Assembly (NCBI RefSeq): GCF_036013525.1
Contig: NZ_CP107853.1
Location: 5,580,001 to 5,644,000, forward strand
Direction: 5' to 3'
Source of the DNA: Nonomuraea sp. NBC_00507
GTDB lineage: Bacteria > Actinomycetota > Actinomycetes > Streptosporangiales > Streptosporangiaceae
DNA length: 64,000 nt
Part shown: piece by piece, positions 41,820 through 51,400 of the stretch
Numbering within the stretch: the first letter of the stretch is position 1
Layout of the letters: each line of letters opens with the position of its first letter
Made by a program: the position numbers and the translations under genes
Notes under the pieces: model-generated
Databases searched by the model: none
The model's input: the letters and a program-made list of their open reading frames with translations, nothing else
What the model was told of the DNA's origin: nothing

Positions 41820-42780
41820 TGATTTCACTCTCCGTTCTCCGTGATTGACTCGATGTAGGTGTTTGGATAGGCCTAACTCTCCAGCGACGTAAGCTTCTGA
41901 GACATGATCGGCAAACCCACCTGTCAGGATAATGGGGCCTAGTTACGCCAGTAGTCAAGATCCATCTACCTATTGTGTTGTTCGCGATGGCGTGATGTCG
42001 CCGCTTGGCCTTGGGTGGTCAAGCCCTTCATGTGCTCGCACGCTTAATCTACTTACCAGCTCGAATCGTGGCGTGGATGTGATTGCAGTCGTTTCCGTAT
42101 TGCATATATGGGTGGACCGTAATCTGTGGCGTGGTTGTTCACGCTTTCAGTGCTGCTGAATTATTGCGTAGGCGAGCTCCCGCCTCCGTGGTAACAACTG
42201 GTTGGTGTCTGGTTGGTCTTTGCCGATTTTCGCTCATAGGGATCAAGCGGCGACGCGGCGCGCCGCCGTACCCCGGCCCGCCACCCGTCCGCCGTCCGGG
42301 CGTGCGGCCTGGGGGCCGGTCCCGGACGGCGCGGGACTGCGGGCCGTCCGCCGTACGCGCACGTGACCGCGCGGACCGGAGGCTCCAATCGGGGTTGCCG
42401 CGCCGCCGCATAGATACAGCACTTACGATCCCCACGGCATGGCTGGTCGCCGTACATGGTCGGGGGCGATCGAAGGTCCAGAGCTTCGTTCCTCAGCCCT
42501 GGCCCACTGAGCACTGTGTCTGATCATTACGTGCGGTTCTGACGCCGATGTTGCTCCCCGCGACGATCGCGACAGGCACCCGGAGGCCGGCGTGTACGTG
42601 TGTGCCATTCCCGTGCCATTCAGTGATCTCAGAGCGGTGTGAAAGCCCTGGTCGGTCGCCATGGTTGCAGGTTGGGGACACATGATCACCGTGCCGTTGG
42701 TTCTGACCGGAACGCTTCCGGCGAGGCTAAGTCCCGTCGAGCTGCCCCAGGTCGGAGGCATGCGAAGCCGATCTTGGCTC
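41820..42780. other. 960-bp stretch without a supported gene
   Basis: No frame here has a ribosome site plus family likeness. The first part (to about 42200) is lower GC; 42240-42400 is a very GC-rich island with several CCGTCCG/CGGACGG-like inverted segments. It is the right arm of the second element, ending at the third att copy. Confidence 0.5.
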
Positions 42781-42824
42781 CTTACAAGCGAGGGGTCACT
42801 GGTTCGAACCCAGTACCGCCCACC
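42781..42824. other. att core, outermost copy (attR)
   Basis: Third exact copy of the 44-bp tRNA-Val 3' segment. The original chromosome should resume after 42824; no hairpin follows here. Confidence 0.92.
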
Positions 42825-42953
42825 TGTCAAACCGGCGCTCATCCCATGATCGCCGAGACGCCCAAGGGGACGAGACGGGGACGATCATGCAGGATCGCCC
42901 GCAGCCACGTCGCCCGGGCCTCGTCGAAGGTCACAGGTGTAGGGGATCACCTG

Positions 42954-43409
42954 TCAGCGGTTGACCTGTTCCAGCACGAGCCGAGCGCAGACAACACAAG
43001 CCCGTCCGGATGTGGGGGCGAAGGAGACGGACCAACCGCAGATGGGCAGCGGGTACACCTTCTGTCCGCACAGGCTGTCCTCGGTATCCGCTGGAACCGC
43101 ATGTTGTATCGCCTCGCGGCCTGAGCCCGACAGACCAAGGAGATAGTCAGCGTCAGCGGCGTCTGGCCCGCTCTCTGCCGGGCAGATGAGCAGGTCGTCC
43201 CACTGGACTGGCCAGCGCCGCACCCCACCCGGAAGATCGGCCCAGTCCGCTTCCAGTTCCACCAGCGCCAGCGTGCCACTACGGAGGACCTCCGCCACCG
43301 TTCCGCGCTGCCCCATCAGCACATCGCCAACGGCCCGAGTACGGGCTGGACTGTGCAGCATGGCCACGATCTCAACCCGGCATCCCAACTTCTCGCGAGC
43401 CTCCTTCAT
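42954..43409 (-). CDS. hypothetical protein with C-terminal cysteine pairs
   Basis: 151 residues from ATG 43409, which overlaps the stop of the upstream 115-aa gene (ATGA). The middle (VGDVLMGQRGTVAEVLRSGT, VELEADWADLPGGVRRWPVQ) looks like a small beta-barrel; the end has SLCGQKVYP...CGWSV...CVVCARLVLE, probably a zinc site. Not recognised. The pair is divergent from an XRE regulator. Confidence 0.65.
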   Translation of the reverse strand: MKEAREKLGCRVEIVAMLHSPARTRAVGDVLMGQRGTVAEVLRSGTLALVELEADWADLPGGVRRWPVQWDDLLICPAESGPDAADADYLLGLSGSGREAIQHAVPADTEDSLCGQKVYPLPICGWSVSFAPTSGRACVVCARLVLEQVNR

Positions 43410-43753
43410 CGGGGGCTCGCTTCCGCCGCTTCCGGGCAGAGAAGATCGCGGATCGTCTCCGAAAGGGGATGCTGTCTCCGGAGGTCCGCGTAGCGGAAGG
43501 CGATCCGCCGCGCGGCTCTTGACGGCTCGACGGTGGGATGGCGGGCGTACAGCACCCGTCTGCGCCGGTCGTCCCAGCCCGCACGCCACCAGTACCACTC
43601 GCCGTCGCACCAGACGACGAGCCCCACCCACACAGATACCAGGCTCAGACCGTAGCCATCGTGCACGTCTGCAGAGACGCCTTGGGCGGCCAGGGCGTCC
43701 GCCAGAGCTTCGGCGTGCTTCTCCGGCGTGGGGTGTCGGTTCGGTGGTTGCAT
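43406..43753 (-). CDS. hypothetical protein, Trp-rich centre
   Basis: 115 residues. A helical start (TPEKHAEALADALAAQGVSA), a strand-rich centre with VVWCDGEWYWWRAGWDDRRR, then a basic helix (AARRIAFRYADLRRQHP). No catalytic motif or signal. It heads a two-gene unit (4-bp overlap with the next) divergent from the XRE/Nudix pair 117 bp away, a layout that suggests control by that regulator. Confidence 0.65.
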   Translation of the reverse strand: MQPPNRHPTPEKHAEALADALAAQGVSADVHDGYGLSLVSVWVGLVVWCDGEWYWWRAGWDDRRRRVLYARHPTVEPSRAARRIAFRYADLRRQHPLSETIRDLLCPEAAEASPR

Positions 43754-43869
43754 CGGTGGACTCCCATCACGTGCGGCGGTGACGTAGCGTGACGGTATGT
43801 GACGGCTCAGCTGCTAGACCGGAAAGAAATTCCGGGGTCCGTCGTAGGCATCCAATGAGGATGAGGTGC

Positions 43870-45093
43870 ATGCGGGGAATGACCAGCAACCTGTCCATCG
43901 GCCAGCGCGTGGCCTGGTACCGGCGACGGCGTGGGATGTCCCAGGACGTACTGGCCGGGCTTGTGGGACGGACCACCGATTGGCTGAGCAAAGTCGAGAA
44001 CGACCGCATCACCTTGGACCGCTTGTCCGTCATCAAGTCTCTGGCGAGAGCGCTGGACGTGTCCCTTGGCGACATGCTGGCCGAGCCACACCTGTTCGAG
44101 TGGACGGACGAAAGCGGCGATCAAACCGTCCCCGCGCTGCGAGCGGCGATCACCGACTACCGGCAGCTATCGCCAATAGCCGAGCTGATCGAGAACACGG
44201 AGCCGTCGAGCCATGCCGAACTGCAGCGTGCCCTTGCCGAGGTGTGGCAGGCGTACCGGGGAGCCAGATACAGCTACGTGATACGCACCCTGCCTGGGCT
44301 TCTAGGAGAAGCACATCATGCTGTGCGTGCCGAGGACGGCGATGCGCGCATGGCGGCGATGGGAGCGCTCGGGCAGGTCTATCACGCCGCGGCCAGCATC
44401 CTGACCAAGGTGGGTGAGGCTGATCTCGCGTGGATCGCCGCCGAGCGAGGCCTGACCTTCGCGCGAGAATCTGGTGATCAGCTCGTCACTGCCTCATTGC
44501 TTCGCGCGGTCACCCACGCCCTCCTGTCCAATGGTCGCTACGAGGCAGCCAAGCAGCTCACGATGGATGCCGCCGAATTGCTGGCTCCTGACCTCCCGTA
44601 CGCCACGCCTGAGCTGCTGTCGGTGTACGGCACGCTGTACCTCGCCGGGTCAATGGCGGCGGCGCGAGACGATGACCGCAGCACGACACGGGCGTTCGTG
44701 GCCGAGGCGGAGGTGTCGGCGGCGCGTCTGGGCAGGGATGCCAACTACGTTTGGACCGCGTTCGGGCCGACGAACGTCCGCATCCATGAGGTGGCGACGG
44801 CGATCGAACTGGGAGACATCCAGATCGCCGTCGATCTCGGGCCGAGACTGGACACCAGCGGACTTCCGATCGAACGTCGCGCCCGCCATGGTCTCGCCGT
44901 GGCGCACGCCCTGAGCCTGTGGAACCGCACCGACGATGCCCTGGCGGCGCTGCTGGAGGCCGAGACCATCGCGCCCGAGCAGGTACGCCATCATTACCTC
45001 AGCCGCCAGCTCACGATGTCATGGATCAGAAGGCAGAAGGGCAAGCCCAGTTTCCAACTCTCTGCGCTTGCCCGGCGTCTACATATCGTGTGA
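43870..45093 (+). CDS. XRE family regulator with TPR-like C-terminus
   Basis: About 407 residues. N-terminal HTH: IGQRVAWYRRRRGMSQDVLA, LVGRTTDWLSKVENDR, LDRLSVIKSLARALDVSLGD. The remaining ~320 residues are helical repeats (LAWIAAERGLTFARESGDQL; RYEAAKQLTMDAAELLAP), as in many actinomycete regulators that sense peptides or small ligands. ATG 43870 or 43879 may be the start. The Nudix gene starts 30 bp downstream, forming an operon. Confidence 0.87.
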   Translation: MRGMTSNLSIGQRVAWYRRRRGMSQDVLAGLVGRTTDWLSKVENDRITLDRLSVIKSLARALDVSLGDMLAEPHLFEWTDESGDQTVPALRAAITDYRQLSPIAELIENTEPSSHAELQRALAEVWQAYRGARYSYVIRTLPGLLGEAHHAVRAEDGDARMAAMGALGQVYHAAASILTKVGEADLAWIAAERGLTFARESGDQLVTASLLRAVTHALLSNGRYEAAKQLTMDAAELLAPDLPYATPELLSVYGTLYLAGSMAAARDDDRSTTRAFVAEAEVSAARLGRDANYVWTAFGPTNVRIHEVATAIELGDIQIAVDLGPRLDTSGLPIERRARHGLAVAHALSLWNRTDDALAALLEAETIAPEQVRHHYLSRQLTMSWIRRQKGKPSFQLSALARRLHIV

Positions 45094-45123
45094 CAGCGGC
45101 CTTCGTCGCGTAAGGTCAAGGCC

Positions 45124-45600
45124 GTGAACGATCAGGAGGCCGTACCGTTCGCCCAGGCCCGCGCCGCCGCTGGAGCGCTGTTCTTCGACGACATCGGCCG
45201 TGTGCTGCTCGTCCGGCCTACGTACAAGTCCTACATGGACATCCCGGGCGGGTACGTCGAGACGGGGGAGACTCCGTACGAGGCGTGTGCCCGAGAAGTG
45301 CACGAAGAGCTGGGCATCCGGCCGACCATCGGGCGTCTCCTCGTGGTCGATTGGGCACCTCTCCCGCACGAGGGCGACAAGGTCCTGTTCGTCTTCGACG
45401 GAGGCATTCTCGACGGCGAGGCGATCAAGCGGATCACGTTCGCTGACAACGAGTTGAGCGCGTACGAGTTCCGCCGCGTTGACGAGCTGGATGGTCTCCT
45501 GATCGAGCGCCTCGCCCGTCGTCTCAAGGCTGCCGCCACCGCCCATGAGCTGGGAGAGACGGTTTACCTTGAGCACGGCCGGGCCGTCCCGGCTGAATGA
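45124..45600 (+). CDS. Nudix hydrolase
   Basis: 158 residues, GTG 45124. The Nudix box GGYVETGETPYEACAREVHE followed by ELGI fits GX5EX7REUXEEXGU, so it should hydrolyse a nucleoside-diphosphate derivative with Mg. It follows an XRE regulator. In pSAM2 the immunity factor Pif is a Nudix protein, and Nudix genes are frequent around AICEs, so this may be a leftover of an older element although it lies outside the third att copy (inference). Its 3' end is partly duplicated at 46197-46267. Confidence 0.9.
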   Translation: MNDQEAVPFAQARAAAGALFFDDIGRVLLVRPTYKSYMDIPGGYVETGETPYEACAREVHEELGIRPTIGRLLVVDWAPLPHEGDKVLFVFDGGILDGEAIKRITFADNELSAYEFRRVDELDGLLIERLARRLKAAATAHELGETVYLEHGRAVPAE

Positions 45601-45700
45601 TCATCTGGGTGACCATGGTCTGGGGCGAGGCGACAGTCGGGATCTCGGTGGAACGTTTGCCCAGGTAGAGACTCAAATTCCTCCAAACGGGTGGGCGCGC

Positions 45701-46009
45701 TCAAGATATGCGGCGGGAGGTCATCGCCGAGAGCAAGAACCACGAACCCGCCACGGTGCATCCCATCGCCAGAAGGTTCAGCGCCAGGGACAATGCGTGT
45801 GACCAGCCCATCACCGCATTGGACAGCGACAGGAAAACGGAGAAGAGACCCATGAATAGTTGTCCCAAGCCGTGACGGCGCGGCTCATATTGCGTACGCC
45901 TGCCCCTTAACGGGCGAGGGAGTCGCTTGGAAGCGAGTGTGTATATCCCGGATGCAGCAACGACGCACCCGAGCCCTAATATGAGTGCCCATGCCACTGT
46001 GAAGTCCAC
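45701..46009 (-). CDS. small membrane protein
   Basis: 102 residues from GTG 46009; weakly supported start, the frame being open to 46243. Three hydrophobic stretches are visible: TVAWALILGLGCVVAASGIY, LGQLFMGLFSVFLSLSNAVM and ALSLALNLLAMGCTVAGSWF, with a basic loop between the first two. No family is recognised. Confidence 0.5.
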   Translation of the reverse strand: MDFTVAWALILGLGCVVAASGIYTLASKRLPRPLRGRRTQYEPRRHGLGQLFMGLFSVFLSLSNAVMGWSHALSLALNLLAMGCTVAGSWFLLSAMTSRRIS

Positions 46010-46196
46010 TTGAGTCAGCTCCTCGGGTCGCGGAGGTAAGCCCCTCTTTCGGTGGTAATCCTGCCGGATCGGTTTGATGAAGATCAAGCGGAGCGCACTG
46101 CCGTACGGCGGCTCGTCGCTTGCCCAAACGCCCGGCATGCCGATCCGAGGTCTGTCCCGGGCGGCAGCACCAGTACGCTGTGGCGCCTTCGGACCG

Positions 46197-46267
46197 ACCG
46201 CAGCCACGGCACGGGAGCTGGGTAGACGGTCTTCCTGGAGCACGACCGAGCCGTTCCCGCTGAGTGA
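46197..46267 (+). pseudogene. duplicated 3' end of a Nudix gene
   Basis: Reads TAATARELG, then after a one-base loss TVFLEHDRAVPAE-stop. The intact Nudix gene ends TAHELGETVYLEHGRAVPAE-stop. No earlier part of the gene is found upstream, so this is a fragment of a paralogue. Confidence 0.75.
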
Positions 46268-46321
46268 CTATTTGAGCGACTCTCCCAAAGCGTGTCGGAA
46301 CCGGAGCTTCGGGGCTGCAGG

Positions 46322-47050
46322 TTACCGAGGCCGGTGGCCTTTCCTTTTACGGCTGGCCGGCGCGGCCCGGCGGCCGGAGCCTTTCTGCGCGGGTTTTTGT
46401 GCCTGCCGCTGTGGCGGTTTCTCCGCAGAGGTGGCGGGGGTGCGGCCTCGCGAGCTGTTCACTGTCCGGCCGCGGACGATGCCGATGAAGTCTTCCACCA
46501 GGTCAGTGGTCGCGTCCGTGGGCCAGGCCAGCGCGACCTGAGACTGTGGCGCGTCCGGCACCGGCCGGTACGTGAGATCCTTGCGGTGGTGGAGGCGTGC
46601 CAGCGACTGCGGAACCAGGAGAAGCCCGGTGCCGGCCGCTACCAGTTCGACCGCGTTCGCCGTTGTGGCCGGGCGGGTGAACGCGGGCAGCCCAGGCCGG
46701 ACCGTCCACTCGATGGTGTCGTCCAGAGGATGGAGCACCTCGTCGTCGGTCAGGTCGGCGATGGCCACCTCGTCGGCGGCGGTCACCGCGTGGTCCTTGG
46801 GCGCCACGACCACCGTGGTCTCCACGTAGAGAGGAATCACGCTGAGGCCGTCCCGGTCGACCGGCAGCCTGACGAATCCGGCGTCGGCGCCGCCATCCCG
46901 CAGCAGTCTCACCACCTCGGCGGCGGGAACCGCGACCAGGGTAATTGGCACGCCGGGCATCCTCTCGGTCCAGACGTTGACCCATTTCGCGGGTGTCACC
47001 CCGGGCACGTACGCCAGCCGGAACGCTCTGCCGGTCTCCCCATCAGTCAC
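46322..47050 (-). CDS. LysR substrate-binding-domain protein without HTH
   Basis: 242 residues. The whole protein up to about residue 195 is a LysR effector-binding (type 2 periplasmic-like) domain: RLAYVPGVTPAKWVNVWTER, VRLLRDGGADAGFVRLPVD, VELVAAGTGLLLVPQSLARL. The winged-helix DNA-binding domain is absent and no room for it exists upstream. The tail is basic (RKRKGHRPR). It is divergent from a DUF5997 gene, a pairing seen in other actinomycetes, so it is probably a genuine stand-alone form, not a truncation. Confidence 0.82.
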   Translation of the reverse strand: MTDGETGRAFRLAYVPGVTPAKWVNVWTERMPGVPITLVAVPAAEVVRLLRDGGADAGFVRLPVDRDGLSVIPLYVETTVVVAPKDHAVTAADEVAIADLTDDEVLHPLDDTIEWTVRPGLPAFTRPATTANAVELVAAGTGLLLVPQSLARLHHRKDLTYRPVPDAPQSQVALAWPTDATTDLVEDFIGIVRGRTVNSSRGRTPATSAEKPPQRQAQKPAQKGSGRRAAPASRKRKGHRPR

Positions 47051-47104
47051 TTCCTCAGGGTACCGATGTCAGGAAACCCGTTCCGACTGACTACCCTTGG
47101 CGTT

Positions 47105-47476
47105 ATGACCTCGCCCAAACCGAAGACTACTCAGACGATGAAGCCCGAGACCGCGGCCAAGAAGCTGGGTGTCCTCCTCTCGGCCACTCCCGCCGAGTTC
47201 CAGGAGGGTGTCGTCTCCAGGGACGAGCTGAACGAGTTGCAGTCGAGGCCACCCACCTGGCTCGCTGACCTGCGCCGTAACGGCCCGCACCCCAAGCAGG
47301 TCGTCGCGGCGAAGCTCGGGGTCTCCATTTCCGGCCTGGCCCGAGGCGGGATCACCGAACCGCTCACCACCGCTGAGATCGATGCGCTGAAAGCGGAGAA
47401 CCCGGCGTGGCTGGAGCGCGAGCGGTCCATCCAGGCCGAGACCCGCAAAGAGGCACTCCGCCTCAAGCAACGCTAG
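47105..47476 (+). CDS. DUF5997 family protein
   Basis: 123 residues, ATG 47105. TMKPETAAKKLGVLLSATPA, EFQEGVVSRDELNELQSRPP and WLADLRRNGPHPKQVVAAKL are the family blocks. Short, soluble, helical, rich in Lys/Glu. Divergent from the HTH-less LysR-domain gene 54 bp away; the two may act together. Function unknown. Confidence 0.85.
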   Translation: MTSPKPKTTQTMKPETAAKKLGVLLSATPAEFQEGVVSRDELNELQSRPPTWLADLRRNGPHPKQVVAAKLGVSISGLARGGITEPLTTAEIDALKAENPAWLERERSIQAETRKEALRLKQR

Positions 47477-47584
47477 ACGCGCGACCAACTCGTTCACGTA
47501 CCGGCTCATGAATACACGTGCCGGCTCATGAATTAATGTAACTGCGATCTGGTTGCATTTACTCGAGTTCTGGTTGCATTTGGT

Positions 47585-48343
47585 CTAGGGCAGCCAGTCC
47601 TGGAGGCAGGGAAGATGCCCGAGCTCGGACTCGATGCGCCGTAGGTCCTCGGCGGACAGTTCGAGTCCGCGCAGGTCCTCCAGCCACGGCGCGGTGGGCT
47701 CGCCGAGGGTAGTGGCCAGGTCGACCAGGTGACACAGAGCCAGGGCTCTCTTAACCACCGGGGCGTCCGCGCTGTGCCGCCGCACCGCGGATTTGAGCGC
47801 ACGGAAGGCCTGCAGGTCATCGTTTTTGAACTCGCGCAGGATCCGGGCGTTGTCAAGCGCCTTGGCCAGGCCTGTCAGCTGTTTCGACCCGCCGTATTCC
47901 AGTTCGGCGGGCTCGTCTCGCTGGATGAAGATGATCGAGTTACCTGAAGGGTCGACCAGCGTGAACCGGCTCGCTCCCGGCCGGTATCGAGTGATTCGCG
48001 GACGCCCGGAACTCAGGACCTTCCCGTATGCCCGGCGCATCGCCGCGACGAACGCCGCGTGATACGGCGCCACGGCGTCGACCATGACCAGGCAGGCCCC
48101 CAGATCCTCCCGGGCCGGATCCAGGTCTTTGGGGGTTGCCACGAAATGCAGTTGGAATCCGCTCCACCGCATCGCCAGATACACATACGGCTTGGTCTGC
48201 TTGTAAATCGCCTCGAATCCGAGCGCCTCATAGAACGCGCAGGTCTCCTCCACCGACGCGCACAACATCGTCGGCACGGTGGACTCGTTCGGTCGAATTG
48301 CCGGCTCACCCGGCCGCTCCACGTTTTCGGTCACGCGGGGCAT
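47585..48343 (-). CDS. glyoxalase/VOC-like protein with helical C-terminal extension
   Basis: 252 residues. Residues ~20-145 form a VOC module (VPTMLCASVEETCAFYEALG; FTLVDPSGNSIIFIQ). The last ~100 residues are helical (ALDNARILREFKNDDLQAFR and two more helices) with no VOC likeness. Bleomycin-resistance-type VOC proteins bind or inactivate ligands, but nothing here fixes a substrate. Monocistronic. Confidence 0.8.
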   Translation of the reverse strand: MPRVTENVERPGEPAIRPNESTVPTMLCASVEETCAFYEALGFEAIYKQTKPYVYLAMRWSGFQLHFVATPKDLDPAREDLGACLVMVDAVAPYHAAFVAAMRRAYGKVLSSGRPRITRYRPGASRFTLVDPSGNSIIFIQRDEPAELEYGGSKQLTGLAKALDNARILREFKNDDLQAFRALKSAVRRHSADAPVVKRALALCHLVDLATTLGEPTAPWLEDLRGLELSAEDLRRIESELGHLPCLQDWLP

Positions 48344-48420
48344 CCTTGCAAAAGTTCGGAAGACTCGCCTATGGATCGTTCCAGCGGGGCGCCGGCCCGG
48401 CCGTCCGGGTTCCGGGAATC

Positions 48421-48467
48421 CGCCGAGTGGCCTTGGAGCCGGCCTCCGGCTTCAAGGCCACTCGGCG
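48421..48467 (-). terminator. 22-bp hairpin downstream of the polysaccharide-degradation operon
   Basis: Arms 48421-48442 and 48446-48467 pair with a single mismatch around a 3-base loop, 32 bp after the lyase stop. Very stable; no T-run. Confidence 0.8.
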
Positions 48468-48498
48468 TCCTCCGCGGGACGGCGATGTGCGGGTTGCC

Positions 48499-51400
48499 TC
48501 AGGAACGCACTGTGACCTGGTCGAATACGGCGGTGGCGAGGGTGTCCGGGCTTCCGGACGTCACGGCGAGGCCCGCGTAGTACGGGGCGTCGCCAAAGGC
48601 TGCCAGGGTGTCCTGGCCCACCGTCGTCCAGGTCTCGCCGTCGCCCGACACGGAGGCGGTGAAGACCAGGCCCGCGCGCCGCAGCCGCAACCACACCGGG
48701 CCGCCGGAGAACGACGGACCGTTCACCGCGGGTGCGCTGCCGGCCACCTTGGTGCGCCGGATCAACTGGCACACACCGCTTCCTCCCGTGGCCACCACCG
48801 TCCCGGCCATCAGGTCGAAGGGATTGAGCGACTTCGCCATCACCACCCCGATCCGGCCAGGTGCGCCGGTCGGCCGGGTCAGCCGGGCCGTGAGCTCCGC
48901 GTCCTGGGTCAGTGGCACGTAGGCGAAGTGGGCGCTCGCGCCCTGCCCGTTGACGTTGAGGTCGACGCCCGCGCCCCGCACGGTGAAGACCCCGTTGTCA
49001 TGGTGGGTGACCCCAGGTGCGCGGACGAACGCCACGCCGTACGTACCGAGAAGCCGCTCGTCGTGGACGACATCGCCGAGGTCACGGTACGCCCAGGGGG
49101 CGGGTGGGGCGGCGGCCACGGACAGCGCCAGTGCCGCCGTTGCCGAGCCTTTCGCGTTCTCAGCCGCCAGCTGGACGGAGTACTCCCCGGCCGCAGCCGG
49201 GGTGCCGGAGAGGAGGCCGGTCCGGGCATCCAGGGTCAGCCCGCCGGGCAACCCTGTTGCGGTGAACCGCACGGGATCGCCTGTTGCGCGTACGACGAGG
49301 CGGAACGGCTGTGCGGCGTTGCCGTAAAGGGCCTTCGGGACGGACAGCGCGGGCGCCGCGGACGGCTGGGGCATCTGGGCGCTCACCGGACGTGAACGCG
49401 GCCCCGTTCCGGCCGTGTTGCTGCGCGCGACCACGTAGTGATACGTGCGGCCGGGCACGCCGGTGGCGTCCCTGAACCGGGTGCGGGTTCCGAAGCCGAT
49501 CGGGGCGATGCCGGTGGCCAGCACCCGGTAGGGGCCGCGCTCGGTGTCCCCGCGCCACACCGTGTACCGGCCGGACAGGTCGTGGTCCCGCCACTCGAGC
49601 TCGACCGCGGAGCCGTCCGCTGCCGCCCGCACCTGGCTCACGCCGCCCCGCGGCTCCGGGACCGACCAGCCGGTGCCGCCCGCCTCCACTGTGACGTTGT
49701 CGAAGCAGGCCGTGCCGGTCTCCGCGTAGTCCTCGGACACCCCCAGGCAAGAGGAGAAGGCGAGCCCCACCAGGGCGTGCCGGCCCAGCGGCAGCTCGTC
49801 CGAACCCACTGTGGCCCACTCGTGTCCGTCCGGTGAGATCTCTCCTGTGAGGCGGTCTCCCTTGCGTGTGATCCGCACCCAGTAGGGCATCCGGAGCCGG
49901 TAGCCGTCACCCGCCGCTTCCACATAGGGGGATTCCAATGGCGTCGCCGACTCGGGCAGCGGCCCCAGCTCGGAGATCGGGAAAGCGGCATTGGTGGTGA
50001 TCGCCGGGCGCTGTGACGGCGGCACGGGTAGGGAGCCGGTGCCGCGCGTGGCGCCGCCGGGCTTGGCTCGCACCGTCCACACCCCGCTCCAGGCGTGCAG
50101 GGGCAGACCCTGCAGCAGCATCGCCGCGTGCGGGGCGCCCGCTTCCAGGGAGCCGCGCACCATGACGCCCACCTGTGAGTACTGCGAACTGAGCGGGTAC
50201 ACGATCCGGGCCGTGACGACGCCCTCTCCCGGCAGCGGCAGCCAGGCGAAACGGAAGGAGTCGGCCTCGCCGGCGATTCCGGCGCCACCGGCCTCCATGG
50301 TGATGCGCTCACCGTCGTGCCCGGTCGAGCCCTTCGGCCGGACATCGCCGATGTCGCCGGTACGCCAGGGAGCGGGCAGTCCCGGGGCGGCCACGACGGG
50401 CAGCGACCGAGGCCCGGCGCCCTGGCCGGCCGACGCCGTGACCGTGTACGCGTACGCACGACTCGCGGCCGAGGTGCGGTCCGTGTAGGAGGTCGCGGTG
50501 AGCCCGTCCGCGAGCAGGGTGTACGTGTCGGCGTCCGGCTCCTTCCGCCACACCGCGTAGGTCTGGGCTCCGACGACCGCCGGCCACGCCACGTCGACAC
50601 CCGCGCCGCCGGACGCCGCCGTCACCCCGGCCGGAGCGGTGGGCGCTCCCGTCGGCAGGCCCGAGCCGCGCTCCGTACCGGCGAAGGTGAGCGTCCCCCA
50701 CGACGGGTGGTCGTCGTTGTAGCCCTCGACCACGCGCGTCCCGCCCGCACCCCGGAAGATCACCTTCTCGGTGTGGGGAGCGGACTTGCCGAGGCGTCCC
50801 GCGTAATGGGCGTAGGCCATCTCCCACAGCGGCCGGATCACTCCGCGCTGCCGGTTGGAGACGGCCGTCTTGATGTACTTGCCGGTCCGGTCGAGGTCGG
50901 GGGTGAACGGTACGGAGTCGTCGCCGAGGTTGTATCGGGCGAAATACTCGAAGTTGGCGAGGATCCGGTCGTCCGCGTAGCCGAAGAGGTCCACGCCCTG
51001 CTGCCAGGCGACCTGGGCGGCATCCGCGAGCAGTCCGACCGCGAGCTGCTCGTGGGCCTGGTCGCGGCCGGACTCCTGGCCCTGACCGGCAGCCGTGACG
51101 ATGCGGCCCAGGACGGAGCCGTTGCCGGCGCCGGTCGTCGCGAACCGCATGGCGTCCTCGAACATCACCCGGTCGTCGCAGAACACGGCGATGGCGAGGA
51201 TCGTACGGAGTGCGGCGAGGTCCCAGTTGCCGTTGGCGTACAGGCAGTAGCCGGAGACGGCCGGATACCACACCTCGGTGAAGGAGCGGGCGCAGCGCTG
51301 CACCGACGCCTCGGGCCAGCCGTCGTAGCCGCTGTGCCGGAGGATCTCGGCGGCGTTGACGAGCTTGAAACCCTGCAGGCCGGCGCCGAGCTGCCCGTCC

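Larger units (their letters stand above)
38812..42824. mobile_element. decayed second integrative element
   Basis: Lies between att copies 2 and 3. It keeps a 3' integrase fragment, a frameshifted XRE regulator, a Clp-N protein and a fulvocin-like gene. There is no rep, transfer or excision gene, so it cannot move alone, though the flanking att repeats could let the AICE integrase mobilise it. Confidence 0.8.

Noticed and set aside
42083..42523. Plus- and minus-strand frames across the GC-rich island
   Set aside because: Low-complexity Arg/Pro/Gly translations on both strands, no start signals.
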